Source of the DNA: Arthrobacter sp. SX1312
GTDB taxonomy: Bacteria > Actinomycetota > Actinomycetes > Actinomycetales > Micrococcaceae
Length of the DNA: 64,000 nucleotides
Assembly (NCBI RefSeq): GCF_002929295.1
Contig: NZ_PJIM01000001.1
Span: forward strand, 418,040 to 482,039
Reading direction: 5' to 3'
The notes under the pieces were generated by a model that worked only from the letters and a program-made list of their open reading frames with translations, was not told the DNA's origin and did not search any database. Every line of letters starts with the position of its first letter. Position 1 is the first letter of the stretch. Shown here one piece after another: positions 19,436 through 29,348 of the stretch. A program made the translations under genes and the position numbers.

Positions 19436-20548
19436 ATGGAACAGGCACCGGAGCAGGCACCGGAACAGGCACCGGAACAGGCACCCGGCGCGGAGCGCCT
19501 GCACGGAGAATTCAAGACCCCGGGCGGCAAGCTCACGGCCGTGGACCTCAGCGTGCAGGGCGGGCGCCTCACGGGCGTGTCGGTCAACGGGGACTTCTTC
19601 CTCGAACCCGACGAGGCGCTGCTCGACATCAACGCCGCGCTGGAGGGGCTCCCCGCGGACACCGCGCCGGGTGAGCTGGCCGCGGCGATCACCCAGCGCC
19701 TCGACCCGTCGGCCGTGCTGTTCGGCTTCTCGCCCGAGGCCATCGCCACCGCGGTCCGCCGCGCCCTCGGACGGGCCTCGAGCTTCGCGGACCACCAGTG
19801 GGAGATTATACCTCCCACCCCGCTGTCCACGGCCATGCATGTCGCGATGGACGAGGTCCTCACGCGCGACGTCGGCGCGGGCTCCCGCAACCCGACCCTC
19901 CGTTTCTGGGAGTGGCAGGCGCCGTCGGTGGTGATCGGCAGCTTCCAGTCCATGCGCAACGAGGTGGATCCGGCGGGTGCGGACCGGCACGGGGTCACCG
20001 TGGTGCGCAGGATCAGCGGCGGCGGTGCCATGTTCATGGAGCACGGCAACGCCATCACCTACTCCATCTACGTGCCGCAGTCGCTCGTGGACGGCCTGAG
20101 CTTCGCCGACTCCTACCCGTTCCTCGACGCCTGGGTGATGGACGCCCTCCAGCGGCTCGGCATCCAGGCCTGGTACCAGCCCCTGAACGACATCGCCACG
20201 GAGGTCGGCAAGATCGGCGGCGCGGCGCAGAAGCGGCTCGCCAACGGCGGGATGCTGCACCACGTGACCATGAGCTACGACATCGACGCGGACAAGATGC
20301 TCGAGGTGTTGCGCATCGGTCGGGAGAAGATGTCCGACAAGGGGACGAAGAGCGCGAAGAAGCGTGTGGACCCCCTGCGCCGCCAGACGGGGCTGACCCG
20401 CGAGGAGATCATCGGCGTCATGATGGACACCTTCCGCGAGCGTTACGGCGCGGTGGAGGCATCACTCTCCGACGACGACCTCCGCCGCGCCGAGGACCTG
20501 GTGGAGCACAAGTTCGGGACCGAGGAGTGGCTCTACCGCGTGCCCTGA
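19436..20548 (+). CDS. lplA: Lipoate-protein ligase A family enzyme with N-terminal accessory domain
   Basis: The protein has 370 residues. After an EQAP repeat, residues of about 18-110 resemble the small accessory (LplB-like) domain that bacteria usually carry at the C-terminus or as a separate protein. The catalytic BPL/LplA domain follows, with RRISGGGAMF, HGNAITYSIY and the lysine motif KIGGAAQKR. The enzyme should attach lipoate (or octanoate) to the lipoyl domains of 2-oxoacid dehydrogenases and GcvH. The ATG follows a GGAAGG site. The 3' end overlaps the convergent pepN gene by 16 bases. Confidence 0.88.
   Translation: MEQAPEQAPEQAPEQAPGAERLHGEFKTPGGKLTAVDLSVQGGRLTGVSVNGDFFLEPDEALLDINAALEGLPADTAPGELAAAITQRLDPSAVLFGFSPEAIATAVRRALGRASSFADHQWEIIPPTPLSTAMHVAMDEVLTRDVGAGSRNPTLRFWEWQAPSVVIGSFQSMRNEVDPAGADRHGVTVVRRISGGGAMFMEHGNAITYSIYVPQSLVDGLSFADSYPFLDAWVMDALQRLGIQAWYQPLNDIATEVGKIGGAAQKRLANGGMLHHVTMSYDIDADKMLEVLRIGREKMSDKGTKSAKKRVDPLRRQTGLTREEIIGVMMDTFRERYGAVEASLSDDDLRRAEDLVEHKFGTEEWLYRVP
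19439..19486 (+). repeat. Four tandem 12-base repeats encoding EQAP
   Basis: Four nearly identical units GA(A/G)CAGGCACC(G/C) follow the start codon of the lipoate ligase gene directly. They encode EQAP four times, a low-complexity tail likely to vary in number between strains. Confidence 0.85.
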
Positions 20549-23145
20549 GCCTGCGCCCGCAGCGACCGCAGGAGATGGTCGCGTTCCTCCACGACGATGC
20601 GCCGCAGGGCCGCGGGTGCGTCGGGGTTCGCGTCCAGCCAGGCGTCGGTCCGCAGGACCACGGGGTGCCGTCCGGGCTCGCCGTCGAGGTCCTGGTGACC
20701 CGGGTACAGGCCCCGGACGATCCTGCTCGCCATCTCGATGCCGCGGGTGTCCCAGACCCCGCGGAGCGCCCCGAAGTAGGGCTCCCGGTACGGGTCCAGG
20801 AGTGCGTGCGAGCCGAGCATGAACCCCTCGATCGCCGCGCTGAGCAGCTCGTTGGACAGACGGTCGCCGTGCACCGCTTCCGCCCACGTTGCCTTCTTGA
20901 TGGCCGCATCGGGGATCGCGGCGGAGGCGAGGGTGAAGCCCACGCGGCCCGACGCCGTCGGGTCCGCCGTCCGCTCGGCCTCCAGTTCCCCGGGCCGGAC
21001 ACGCTGCTGCGCGGCGAGTCCCTGGAGGAGGAGCCAGCGGAGTTCGGCGTCGAGGCCCAGTCCGTCGATCCGCTCGTCGCCGTCGAGCACGGCGCGCACG
21101 ACGTCGACGGCCCGCCCGGCGCTGCGGGCGGCGGCCGCGAGCGCCCTGGCCCAGGCGAGCTGGAGGTCGGAACCCGGCTCCGCGGTGCGCAGGCCCTCCG
21201 CCAGGAAGTCGCTCAGCCGGTCCCGCAGCGCCGGGCGCTCTCCCGCGGGGGCGAAGCGTTCGATCGCGGTGCGGGCGTTGGCCAGCAGGACCTGCAGCAT
21301 GCCCACCCCGCCCTCCACGGGCGCTGCGAGCATCACGGCGGACAGGTAGGAGCTCACCGGCAGGCGCGCGTCCCTCGTGGTGGACCACAGGGCGGTGAGG
21401 CACGTGGCCCGGGCCAGGGGGTCCTGCACGCGGTGGATCGAGGTCAGGAGGGTGGCGAGGGAACGCTCGTCGAAGGACAGCTTCGCGTAGGTCAGGTCGT
21501 CGTCGTTGACCAGCAGGAGGTCCGGCTGGTCCGCCCCGGCGAGCGCCGGCACGGCGGTCCGGCCGGCCTCGACCGTCACGGGCTCCGCTCGCGTCCGCAC
21601 GAGCCATCCCTCGGTGTCGAAGGAGTACAGGCCTACCCGGATACGGTGCGGCCGGGGCTCGTCCAGTCCGGTCACAGGGTCCACGGCATCCTGGACGATC
21701 GTGACCCCGGTGAGGATGCCGTCGTCGGCCGTGACCTCGGCGGCGAGGGCGGGGACACCGGAGGTCTGGAGCCAGGACCGCGACCACGCGGCGAGGTCCT
21801 GCCCCGTCGCGAGGGCCAGGACGTCGAGGAGGTCAGTGAGGTTGGTGTTGCCGTACTCGTGCTTGCGGAAATACTGCCGGGCGGCGGTCGTGAAGTCCTC
21901 GCGGCCCACGAAGGCCACGAGCTGCTTGAGCACGGAGGCGCCCTTCGCGTAGGTGATGCCGTCGAAGTTCTGCTTCGCGGCCTCGAGGTCCGGGATGTCC
22001 GCGACGATCGGGTGCGTCGTCGGGAGCTGATCCTGCACGTAGGCCCACGCCTTCCGGCGGTTCGCGAAGCTGACCCACGAGGTGCTCCAGCGCGTCGCCT
22101 CCGCTACGGCGAGGGCGCCCATGTAGTCGGCGAAGGACTCCTTGAGCCAGAGGTCGTCCCACCACGACATCGTCACGAGGTCACCGAACCACATGTGGGC
22201 CATCTCGTGCATGATCGTGTTGGCCCGGGCCTCGCGCTGCGCCTCCGTGGCCGCGGACTGGAACACGTAGTTCTCGGTGAAGGTCACGAGCCCGGGGTTC
22301 TCCATGGCGCCGAGGTTGTACTCCGGGACGAACGCCTGATCGTACTTGCCGAAGGGGTAGGCGTAGTCGAACAGGTCGTGGAAGAAATCCAGCCCGCGTC
22401 GGGTGGTGTCGAAGATCTCGGCGGCGTCGAAGGACGGGGCCAGGGAGCGGCGGCAGTACAGGGCCAGCGGCACCTCGAGGCCCTCACCGGCCGTGCCCGC
22501 CGCACCGGTCCAGGAGTCGGTCTCCCGATGGTAGGGGCCCGCCAGCACGGTGGTGATGTAGGTGGAGATACGCCGCGTGGGCGCGAAGGTCCAGCGGGCG
22601 GCCGCGGCGTCGGATGTGTCGCCGAGTGGCTGGACGCCGGTCTCGGCGCCGTTGGAGGCGACCGTCCAGTCGGCGGGCGCGACGACGCTGAACGTGAAGG
22701 TGGCCTTCAGGTCCGGTTGCTCGAAGTTCGCGAAGACGCGGCGTGCGTCGGCGGGCTCGTACTGCGTGTACAGGTACGTCTCGCCGTCGGCGGGATCCAC
22801 GAACCGGTGGAGTCCCTCGCCGCTGGTGCTGTAGCGGGCCTGGCCCGTGACGGTCACCGTGTTGTGCTCGGCGAGGTCGTCGAGCAGCACGCGGGCGCCG
22901 TCGCCGGCGGTGGCGGGGTCGAGTACCCGACCGTTCACCTCGAGAGCGGTGACCTCGCCGATGAAGTCGAGGAACGTGGACGCTCCCGGCTCGCGGCAGG
23001 AGAACACCACGGTCGTCGTCGTGGGGCAGGTCCCCTGGGCGGCATCCCTGGCCCGCGAGAGATCCAGGTGGACGGTGTAGCTCTCGGTCTCCAGCAGCGC
23101 CGAGCGGGCGGCGGCTTCGTCCCGGGTCAGGTTCTCGTTCTCCAT
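20533..23145 (-). CDS. pepN: Aminopeptidase N (M1 family metallopeptidase)
   Basis: This 870-residue enzyme of the M1 family removes N-terminal residues from peptides in the cytoplasm. The substrate-binding GAMENP (279-284), the zinc motif HEMAH (313-317) and the third zinc ligand Glu in LKESF (E336) are all present. An N-terminal beta-saddle domain and a C-terminal helical ERAP1-like domain complete the usual actinobacterial architecture. ATG 23145 (MENENLTRDEAA) was preferred over a TTG four codons upstream. The gene is convergent with and overlaps lplA, and lies downstream of the glgC terminator. Confidence 0.95.
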   Translation of the reverse strand: MENENLTRDEAAARSALLETESYTVHLDLSRARDAAQGTCPTTTTVVFSCREPGASTFLDFIGEVTALEVNGRVLDPATAGDGARVLLDDLAEHNTVTVTGQARYSTSGEGLHRFVDPADGETYLYTQYEPADARRVFANFEQPDLKATFTFSVVAPADWTVASNGAETGVQPLGDTSDAAAARWTFAPTRRISTYITTVLAGPYHRETDSWTGAAGTAGEGLEVPLALYCRRSLAPSFDAAEIFDTTRRGLDFFHDLFDYAYPFGKYDQAFVPEYNLGAMENPGLVTFTENYVFQSAATEAQREARANTIMHEMAHMWFGDLVTMSWWDDLWLKESFADYMGALAVAEATRWSTSWVSFANRRKAWAYVQDQLPTTHPIVADIPDLEAAKQNFDGITYAKGASVLKQLVAFVGREDFTTAARQYFRKHEYGNTNLTDLLDVLALATGQDLAAWSRSWLQTSGVPALAAEVTADDGILTGVTIVQDAVDPVTGLDEPRPHRIRVGLYSFDTEGWLVRTRAEPVTVEAGRTAVPALAGADQPDLLLVNDDDLTYAKLSFDERSLATLLTSIHRVQDPLARATCLTALWSTTRDARLPVSSYLSAVMLAAPVEGGVGMLQVLLANARTAIERFAPAGERPALRDRLSDFLAEGLRTAEPGSDLQLAWARALAAAARSAGRAVDVVRAVLDGDERIDGLGLDAELRWLLLQGLAAQQRVRPGELEAERTADPTASGRVGFTLASAAIPDAAIKKATWAEAVHGDRLSNELLSAAIEGFMLGSHALLDPYREPYFGALRGVWDTRGIEMASRIVRGLYPGHQDLDGEPGRHPVVLRTDAWLDANPDAPAALRRIVVEERDHLLRSLRAQAQGTR

Positions 23146-23220
23146 CCGGTCATTCAATCACGCGTCCGCGCCCGGTCCCCGCGGACGATCGCCCCCTGGA
23201 ACCCGGGAGATCGGGCCCGC

Positions 23221-23271
23221 CCCGAGACGTGACGAGGCCCCGGCGGTGCCGGGGCCTCGTCACGTCTCGGG
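23221..23271 (-). terminator. Very strong terminator hairpin downstream of glgC
   Basis: Perfect 24-base arms (23221-23244 and 23248-23271) surround a three-base loop. The hairpin starts 11 bases after the glgC stop and would separate glgC from pepN on the minus strand. There is no T-tract. Confidence 0.88.
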
Positions 23272-23282
23272 GCAGCTACCGA

Positions 23283-24527
23283 TCAGTCCGACGGGATGAT
23301 CTGGCCCTTGCTGACGATCGTGAGGCCGGAGTTCGTGACGGCGAAGCCGCGGCGCCGGTCCAGGTCCGCGTCGACGCCGATCCTCACTCCGGCGGGGATC
23401 CGGACGTTCTTGTCGATGATGGCCCGGCGCACCACCGCTCCGGCTCCGACGTTGACCTTGTCGAGCAGGACGCTGCCCGTCACCTCGGCGGCTTCGTCGA
23501 TGAACACGTCGGTCGCGAGGATGGAGGTGTTCACCGCGCCCCCGGAGACGACGACGCCGGCGGAGACGATCGAGTCGTGGGCCTCGCCGGATCGCCCGGA
23601 GGCGCTGCGCACGAACTTGGCCGGCGGCGAGACGCTCTGCCGTGTGTAGATGGGCCACTGCAGGTTGTACAGATTGAACAGCGGCAGGGGCGAGATGAGG
23701 TCCATATTGGCGTCGTAGTACGAGTCCATGGTGCCGACGTCGCGCCAGTACTGGCGGTCTCGGTCGGTGGAGCCGGGGATCTCGTTGGTCGTGAAGTCGT
23801 AGACGGCGGCGTCGTTGCGTTCCACGAAGTAGGGGATGATGTCCCCGCCCATGTCGTGCTTGGTGTCCAGGCGCGCGGCGTCGTCCTCGAGCGCCTTCAG
23901 CAGGGCGTCGGTGGTGAAGACGTAGTTGCCCATGGAGGCGAGGAAGCTGTTGGGGTCGTCCGGGAGGCCGGGCGTGCTCTTCGGCTTCTCGACGAACGCC
24001 GCGATGCGCCCGGGATCGTCCTGGTCCACCTCGATCACGCCGAACTGGTCCACGAGGTCCATCGGCTGGCGGACGGCCGCGACGCTGACCGACGCCCCGC
24101 TCTTCACGTGCGCGTCGACCATCTGCTCGAAGTCCATCCGGTACACGTGGTCCGCGCCGATCACGACGACGATGTCCGGCTGCGCGTCGTGGATCAGGTT
24201 CAGCGACTGGTAGATCGCGTTCGCACTGCCGAGGAACCAGCTCTTGCCCCGGCGCTGCTGCGCGGGAACGGAGGCGATGTACTGCTGGAGCTGCGTGGAC
24301 ATCCGCCACGTCTCCGAGATGTGCCGGTCCAGGCTGTGGGACTTGTACTGCGTGAGTACAACGATCTGGAGGTAGCCGGAATTGACGAGGTTCGACAGCG
24401 CGAAGTCGATGAGCCGGTAGCTGCCGGCGAACGGCACGGCCGGTTTCGCCCTGTCCGCCGTGAGCGGCATCAGGCGCTTGCCTTCGCCGCCCGCCAGAAC
24501 CACGGCAAGTACTTTCTTTGGTGCCAC
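23283..24527 (-). CDS. glgC: Glucose-1-phosphate adenylyltransferase GlgC
   Basis: This 414-residue enzyme makes ADP-glucose for glycogen and related glucan synthesis. Visible features are the nucleotidyltransferase motif [21 protein letters not shown], the product-site [23 protein letters not shown] and the C-terminal left-handed beta-helix repeats. The GTG at 24525-24527 follows a GGGGGG ribosome site and gives the standard N-terminus. It is divergent from glgA, with 134 bases between them, so both promoters lie there and the two genes may be co-regulated. Confidence 0.95.
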   Translation of the reverse strand: MAPKKVLAVVLAGGEGKRLMPLTADRAKPAVPFAGSYRLIDFALSNLVNSGYLQIVVLTQYKSHSLDRHISETWRMSTQLQQYIASVPAQQRRGKSWFLGSANAIYQSLNLIHDAQPDIVVVIGADHVYRMDFEQMVDAHVKSGASVSVAAVRQPMDLVDQFGVIEVDQDDPGRIAAFVEKPKSTPGLPDDPNSFLASMGNYVFTTDALLKALEDDAARLDTKHDMGGDIIPYFVERNDAAVYDFTTNEIPGSTDRDRQYWRDVGTMDSYYDANMDLISPLPLFNLYNLQWPIYTRQSVSPPAKFVRSASGRSGEAHDSIVSAGVVVSGGAVNTSILATDVFIDEAAEVTGSVLLDKVNVGAGAVVRRAIIDKNVRIPAGVRIGVDADLDRRRGFAVTNSGLTIVSKGQIIPSD

Positions 24528-24661
24528 TTCAGACCCCCCGCTCTTCGTTGAGTGTTCTGCCTGCTCGATAGGTGGTCGATCAGCGTTGGTACACACAGCC
24601 CGGAACCCTTCCGGTTTCTTCACACTAGAGGACAGGGGACGCACTGCACTACGTTGGGGGA

Positions 24662-25855
24662 GTGCGAGTAGACATTGTGACCAAGGAGTTCCCGCCCGAG
24701 ATCTACGGTGGAGCGGGGGTACATGTCGCCGAGCTCAGCAGGGTCCTCGCCCCGCAGGTCGATCTCCGGGTCCACGCGTTCGGGGCGCCCCGGCCGGGGG
24801 AGTACCACGGCGCCTCCGTGCTCTCCTACGGCGTGCCGGAAGGCCTCGCCGGAGCCAATCCGGCCGTCCAGACCCTGGGCACGGACCTGCAGATGCTGGG
24901 CGCGATGGCGGGTGCGGACCTCGTGCATTCCCACACCTGGTACGCCAACATGGCCGGGCACCTCGCCTCCCTCCTGCACGGCATCCCGCACGTCCTCAGC
25001 GCGCACAGCCTCGAGCCGCTGCGCCCCTGGAAGGCCGAGCAGCTCGGGGGCGGCTACGCGGTGTCCTCCTGGGTGGAGAAGACGTCCTACGAGGCGGCGG
25101 CCGCCGTGATCGCCGTGTCCGCCGGCATGCGGGCGGACATCCTGCGCAGCTACCCCGACGTCGACCCCGACAAGGTCCACGTGGTCCACAACGGGATCGA
25201 CGTCGCCCAGTGGTCCCGCGACGAGGACGACGACGCCCTGCGTGCGCACGGCATCGATCCCGACCGCCCGAGCGTGGTCTTCGTGGGCCGCAATACGCGG
25301 CAGAAGGGTGTGCCGTATCTGCTGCGTGCAGCGGCGCACCTGCCGGCGGACGTCCAGCTGGTCCTCTGCCTCGGAGCCGCGGACACGCCCGAGCTGGCCG
25401 CCGAGACCGAGGTGCTCATCTCCGAGCTGCGGGAGAAACGGGGTTCGGTGGTACTCATCGAGAAGATGCTGCCGCGCCGGGAGGTCGTCCAGATCCTGAG
25501 CCACGCCACCGTCTTCGCGTGCCCCTCCATCTACGAGCCCCTCGGGATCGTCAACCTCGAGGCGATGGCGTGCGGCGCTGCCGTCGTCGCGTCGGCGACC
25601 GGCGGCATCCCCGAGGTGATCGACGACGGCGTGACCGGCACCCTCGTGCCCCTGGAACAGGTACAGGACGGCACCGGGACGCCGCTGGATCCGGAGCGGT
25701 TCGTCCAGGACTTCGCCGCCGCGCTGAATGCCCTCGTGGGCGATCCCGCGCGGGCGTCCGCGATGGGCGCCGCGGGTCGGCAGCGGGCGGAACGGCACTT
25801 CGACTGGGGATCGATCGCGGAGACGACCCTCGGGGTGTACCGCAGCGTCCTCTGA
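24662..25855 (+). CDS. glgA: Glycogen synthase (GT4, GlgA/GlgM type)
   Basis: This GT4-family enzyme of 397 residues belongs to the actinobacterial glycogen synthase type, which uses ADP-glucose and in some relatives makes maltose-1-phosphate (GlgM). It has [15 protein letters not shown] at the N-terminus, [32 protein letters not shown] and the C-terminal [14 protein letters not shown] nucleotide-sugar site. The GTG start lies seven bases after a TACGTT that could be a -10 element, so the message may be leaderless. Divergent glgC supplies the substrate. Confidence 0.93.
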   Translation: MRVDIVTKEFPPEIYGGAGVHVAELSRVLAPQVDLRVHAFGAPRPGEYHGASVLSYGVPEGLAGANPAVQTLGTDLQMLGAMAGADLVHSHTWYANMAGHLASLLHGIPHVLSAHSLEPLRPWKAEQLGGGYAVSSWVEKTSYEAAAAVIAVSAGMRADILRSYPDVDPDKVHVVHNGIDVAQWSRDEDDDALRAHGIDPDRPSVVFVGRNTRQKGVPYLLRAAAHLPADVQLVLCLGAADTPELAAETEVLISELREKRGSVVLIEKMLPRREVVQILSHATVFACPSIYEPLGIVNLEAMACGAAVVASATGGIPEVIDDGVTGTLVPLEQVQDGTGTPLDPERFVQDFAAALNALVGDPARASAMGAAGRQRAERHFDWGSIAETTLGVYRSVL

Positions 25856-26382
25856 TCCCGTCGACGTGGTGTTGCTGCCCGGTTCCGAGGAGGAGGCATC
25901 CCCTGCTCGTCGTCGAAGTTCACGCCCCGGTCCACGGGTCGGCAGACACGAACCGGATCGCCCGCATATCCATCCTGTCCAGCTGCGACGAAAAGCTGTG
26001 AACACAGGTATCCGCGGGCGACGAGCCAGGGCACCCGATGTGGAGTCTGCAGGTCTATCCGCCCGCCCCGAGGCCGAACGAGACGCGCTCCCGCATCGAG
26101 GAGGGGCTGGCCCAGGCGGCGTCGTGGTCCCTGGAGAGACATCTCAGCGAAAGGATCCTTTGACCGGACGGGCGGTGAGGTCCGACGGCGGGTTCGCGAA
26201 CCAACATCGGCCGTGGATCACCGCGTTGGACGGCCGGCTTTCCGCACCGCGACGTGGCGTGCCAGATGGGGCAACCCGCCTCGCATCCCCTGCGTATCGG
26301 GACACTGAGGCTATGAGACGCCCACGTGGGTTCGGAGAAGGAGCCGGAGCCCATGGGCGGGATCACCCATCGCATCAGCTGG
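25856..26382. other. Gene-free stretch after glgA
   Basis: No recognisable gene lies in these 527 bases. An ATG frame at 26038-26163 would encode 41 residues with plausible composition (ending LERHLSERIL) but has no ribosome site or known relatives. This is where coding density drops and the accessory region starts. Confidence 0.5.
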
Positions 26383-27129
26383 TCACATGTCGGACCTGAA
26401 CACGATCGAGTCGAAGACGGCGCGTGCCTCGCTCGTCAGCTCCGGATTGATCGATTCGTGGAATTGGGTCACCCAGATCACTGCGCGCTGGCCGTCCAGG
26501 TCGACCACCCGGTAGGTTTCGCGTTCATCCTGACTCGAGTACCAGCGTGAGCATTCGTTCGAGAATCCTGAGTGGAGGCAGAACTTGTCGCGGTCACAGG
26601 CGGTGATGTCCACGTCGCCCTCGATGGAGTGGTCGAACTCGAAGCCGGAGTGATCGCCCACCATGACCTCGACGGGAGGGGTGCTGGCCGTCGACGTCTG
26701 CGCCGTCATGGCGTCGACGAAGGCCTCGGCCGACGGACCGACCTCGACGAGCGCGCCCACCCACGCGCATGAATCCGTCGGCACATAATCCGCGGGCCAC
26801 CAAGCCACGACGACGGCCCCTTCATCCGGGTGATCCGGGTCGTCCTTGGACAGGACGTCACCGCCGTCGCTCAGCCAGCCGTCCGGGACGGTGATCTCGA
26901 AAGGCTCCGTGTAGCTGGTGACGAGGTATGTGCCGGCGTCGATGTCGCCGCTGTCCGGCAAGGGTGGGACCGCGCCAGCCTCCGTCGTCGGAGAACTGGT
27001 GGACGGGAGGGAGGCGTCGTCGGGTGCAGACTCGCACCCGCCGAGGCATCCAATCAACGCGATAGCCACCAGGAGCAGGAGATGGCGCGACCGCTGAGCG
27101 GCCTTTTCGAGGGGTGTCAGGGAGCTCAT
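26383..27129 (-). CDS. Hypothetical lipoprotein
   Basis: A 248-residue protein with a lipoprotein signal (lipobox LGGC about residues 29-32) and a Ser/Thr/Pro linker. The globular part has several cysteines (TACDRDKFC, NECSRW) that may form disulfides outside the membrane. Phrases such as FEITVPDGW and a C-terminal VFDSIVF are common in uncharacterised actinobacterial surface lipoproteins. Function is unknown. No partner gene is adjacent. Confidence 0.75.
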   Translation of the reverse strand: MSSLTPLEKAAQRSRHLLLLVAIALIGCLGGCESAPDDASLPSTSSPTTEAGAVPPLPDSGDIDAGTYLVTSYTEPFEITVPDGWLSDGGDVLSKDDPDHPDEGAVVVAWWPADYVPTDSCAWVGALVEVGPSAEAFVDAMTAQTSTASTPPVEVMVGDHSGFEFDHSIEGDVDITACDRDKFCLHSGFSNECSRWYSSQDERETYRVVDLDGQRAVIWVTQFHESINPELTSEARAVFDSIVFRSDM

Positions 27130-27500
27130 CGATCCACCAGGCCGCTACAGGGTGCTGTGAGGCCCCGCAGCCGGATGACCCCGCGGGCGGCACGAGATGG
27201 GATGCCGTCGCCTCAAGTCTCCTCCGGCACAGAACCCAGGACAATAAGAGTCGGACGGAGATCAGTCTCGACTCATGCACTCCGCCGAAATGACGGGAGC
27301 GCCCTGAAGCAGTGTCGAGAAAACGCCGAATTCGAGGCCTCTTTTCACCGCCCTGGTCCGACGAGCCCAGAAATCTGGCGGTGGCCTACGGCTCGTAACC
27401 CGTGGGTTGCAACACACCAGGACGAGACACCACCAGCTCTGTGAGTCCCAGCGCTTTATGGTTGATCGCCTGATTCCGCGGACGATCCTTCATCGGGAAA
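27130..27500. other. Gene-free stretch
   Basis: These 371 bases lie between the lipoprotein gene and the trehalose phosphatase fragment. No coding region, RNA or repeat was recognised. The N-terminal HAD domain expected upstream of the phosphatase fragment is absent here. Confidence 0.5.
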
Positions 27501-27785
27501 GTGGGGCTGCTGGACGATGTCGAAGGCATCTTCGTCGAAGACAAGTCCCTTGCAGTCACCGTGCATTGGCGTCGTGCACCGGACCGGGATGGTGCCGTCA
27601 AGCTCGTCGCCCCGCTCATCCAAGAAGTGATTGACACGTACGCGCTGCGCCACGAGCCCGGTAAGTTCGTCGAGGAGCTTCGGGTCACCGCGCCTCTCCG
27701 TGCATTGGCAACGTTGGAGCCGATCGTGCGCAGCCTTCTCCAGCAGCCCTCCAGTGGCAGCCACGAGAGCCAGGAGGAGCAGTGA
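27501..27785 (+). pseudogene. Trehalose-6-phosphate phosphatase (OtsB) fragment
   Basis: The frame encodes about 94 residues. The stretch FVEDKSLAVTVHWRRAPD followed by HEPGKFVEELR matches the middle of OtsB-type HAD phosphatases (VEDK..L..HYRRAP and PGK...ELRP). The N-terminal DxDGT nucleophile region and the C-terminal GDD region are both missing. The sequence leaves the family after EELR. It is best read as a remnant truncated at both ends, although a GTG start and stop leave a translatable frame. Confidence 0.55.
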
Positions 27786-27824
27786 GCGACCGGCTCAGGG
27801 ACATGCGCGATGGTGGACGCCGGG

Positions 27825-28253
27825 CTATCCGACAAGGCATCCACCCGCTTCCAGAATCGATTCCGCGATGACCCACTGACCGACGACGCATACGGCTATG
27901 AGTCCACTTCCGAGAATGTAGGTCCCGACGCGCGAGCCCTTGCGCATGTGATGCGCGTTCGGCGTCGTTCCAGCCCGCCAGATGCCGATGAGGAGCAGCA
28001 TGCAGGGAAGCATCGCGATCTGCATGGGAATACCCCTGCCGCTGCGGTCATATTCTCCGTCGTAGGGCATCCGGGTATCCCATGGAACATCGAGAAGAAC
28101 GAAGCCAGCGATTGCAACACAGGCTACGAGAGCAATCGGGCTGAGGGCGCGAAGGAATTTGGTGGCCTTCTTGCCCAGCCGCAGGTCCTCCGTAGTGAAT
28201 CCCTCTGGCGTGGACCCATCCCCGGCGCCAAGGTTCGCGACTTCGCTCACCAT
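27825..28253 (-). CDS. Hypothetical membrane protein
   Basis: This 142-residue protein has a polar N-terminal 33 residues and three hydrophobic segments (about 36-56, 78-93 and 110-132). No motif was recognised. Codon use is typical of the genome, which supports coding. It is followed upstream on the same strand by another small membrane protein gene (28481-28918), and the pair may be related in function. Confidence 0.6.
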   Translation of the reverse strand: MVSEVANLGAGDGSTPEGFTTEDLRLGKKATKFLRALSPIALVACVAIAGFVLLDVPWDTRMPYDGEYDRSGRGIPMQIAMLPCMLLLIGIWRAGTTPNAHHMRKGSRVGTYILGSGLIAVCVVGQWVIAESILEAGGCLVG

Positions 28254-28480
28254 CTCCTCGTTCGAGCCCGGCGCAGGTTGTTTCCTTCGAGCTCAAGAGA
28301 GGAGGGTACTGCTTACTGCTAGAAGTGGCTCCGGTGTGACGGATATACCTGGCCCCACTTCATGACGCGCCCCGACAGTACTACCGGCGAAACGACCACC
28401 CGATGAATGAACTCCGAGCGGTGGAGGATCGTCAGTCGCGTCGGATGGCCCACGGTGTTTCTATGCCTGTTCGGGAGCAG

Positions 28481-28918
28481 CTACTCGGATGCAGCAGCGG
28501 AGACGCGGGCTTTCCTGCCAGCAGCTTCTACGGCGGCGGCGATACCGAGCATCATTGCCACGCCAACGGTGGTACCGAAAGCGAGAAGTACAGCTCCCAC
28601 CATCCACAGCCCGGTCACGTCCGTCGCGGCGGCCGTCGTGATCCACGCGAACGTGAAGGACGCTGGAAGGACCAGGAGGGCGACGGCGACATGCAGGAGA
28701 CGGTAGGCGAACCAGACCACCACGATGCTGCAGAGAAAAGCTCCGACGCCCTGCCACACCGCGTATGGGCCGCCCATTCTCCCGGTCGCCGCGTCGTACT
28801 GGTACTCGGTATCCCAGGCGAACCAGCCGCACCAAAGCCCGGCCGACAGAACGGCGATCAACGCTACTGATGCCCATTGCTGTGCAGCGGGCCGATCACG
28901 ATTCCGAGTCAAGTGCAT
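28481..28918 (-). CDS. Hypothetical membrane protein
   Basis: A 145-residue protein with four predicted membrane helices and a short basic N-terminus; no catalytic or binding motif is seen. The second loop carries aromatic residues (FAWDTEYQYD). It shares strand and size class with the next small membrane protein, but the 227-base gap makes co-transcription uncertain. The function is unknown. Confidence 0.6.
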   Translation of the reverse strand: MHLTRNRDRPAAQQWASVALIAVLSAGLWCGWFAWDTEYQYDAATGRMGGPYAVWQGVGAFLCSIVVVWFAYRLLHVAVALLVLPASFTFAWITTAAATDVTGLWMVGAVLLAFGTTVGVAMMLGIAAAVEAAGRKARVSAAASE

Positions 28919-29059
28919 GCTTCACACTAAGCCGGGCACCGGGCGCTCACCGACAACCTCGAGTCGCGACTTGCATTTATCCGCGACGGCCCTGATCAGC
29001 TCGCGGGCGGAGCCATAAGATCATGGCTCAAATCCCCTCCAGTGGAGGATCCGGTTTGC

Positions 29060-29281
29060 GGACCCCGACGATCAATCGAACCGTACGGCGGCTCTGGCGG
29101 GTCCTCCTCAGCCAGGTCAACCAGCGCCTCGCCGTGATGGGCGGCCACGAGGGTCGAGGACCAATGCTCGTTGAAGGTTGTCCGGGTCCTTCGTGGAGGC
29201 CAACCGCTCCACCGCACCGTACAACGTGAGAACTTCGCTGAGCGGCAGGTCCTCGGCCCTCACTACACCTATGGTCGTCAT
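29060..29281 (-). pseudogene. Truncated, frameshifted GNAT acetyltransferase remnant
   Basis: From an ATG at 29279-29281 the frame reads like the start of a GNAT N-acetyltransferase (RAEDLPLSEVLTLYGAVE, then TKDPDNLQRAL). The expected continuation, STLVAAHHGEALVDLAE, lies in another frame, and the acetyl-CoA-binding half is absent. About one third of a normal gene remains. The surrounding 28919-29348 holds nothing else recognisable. Confidence 0.5.
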
Positions 29282-29348
29282 ACTTCATCCGGACACGCAG
29301 CCCAATCAGCGAGAGAGGCGGCGAAATGCTCGCTCGCTGGACCATCGT

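Noticed and set aside
19798-23232. 1144-codon open frame on the plus strand
   Set aside because: It runs antisense to pepN and into lplA. The pepN frame has all M1 peptidase motifs, while this translation has none and is repetitive.
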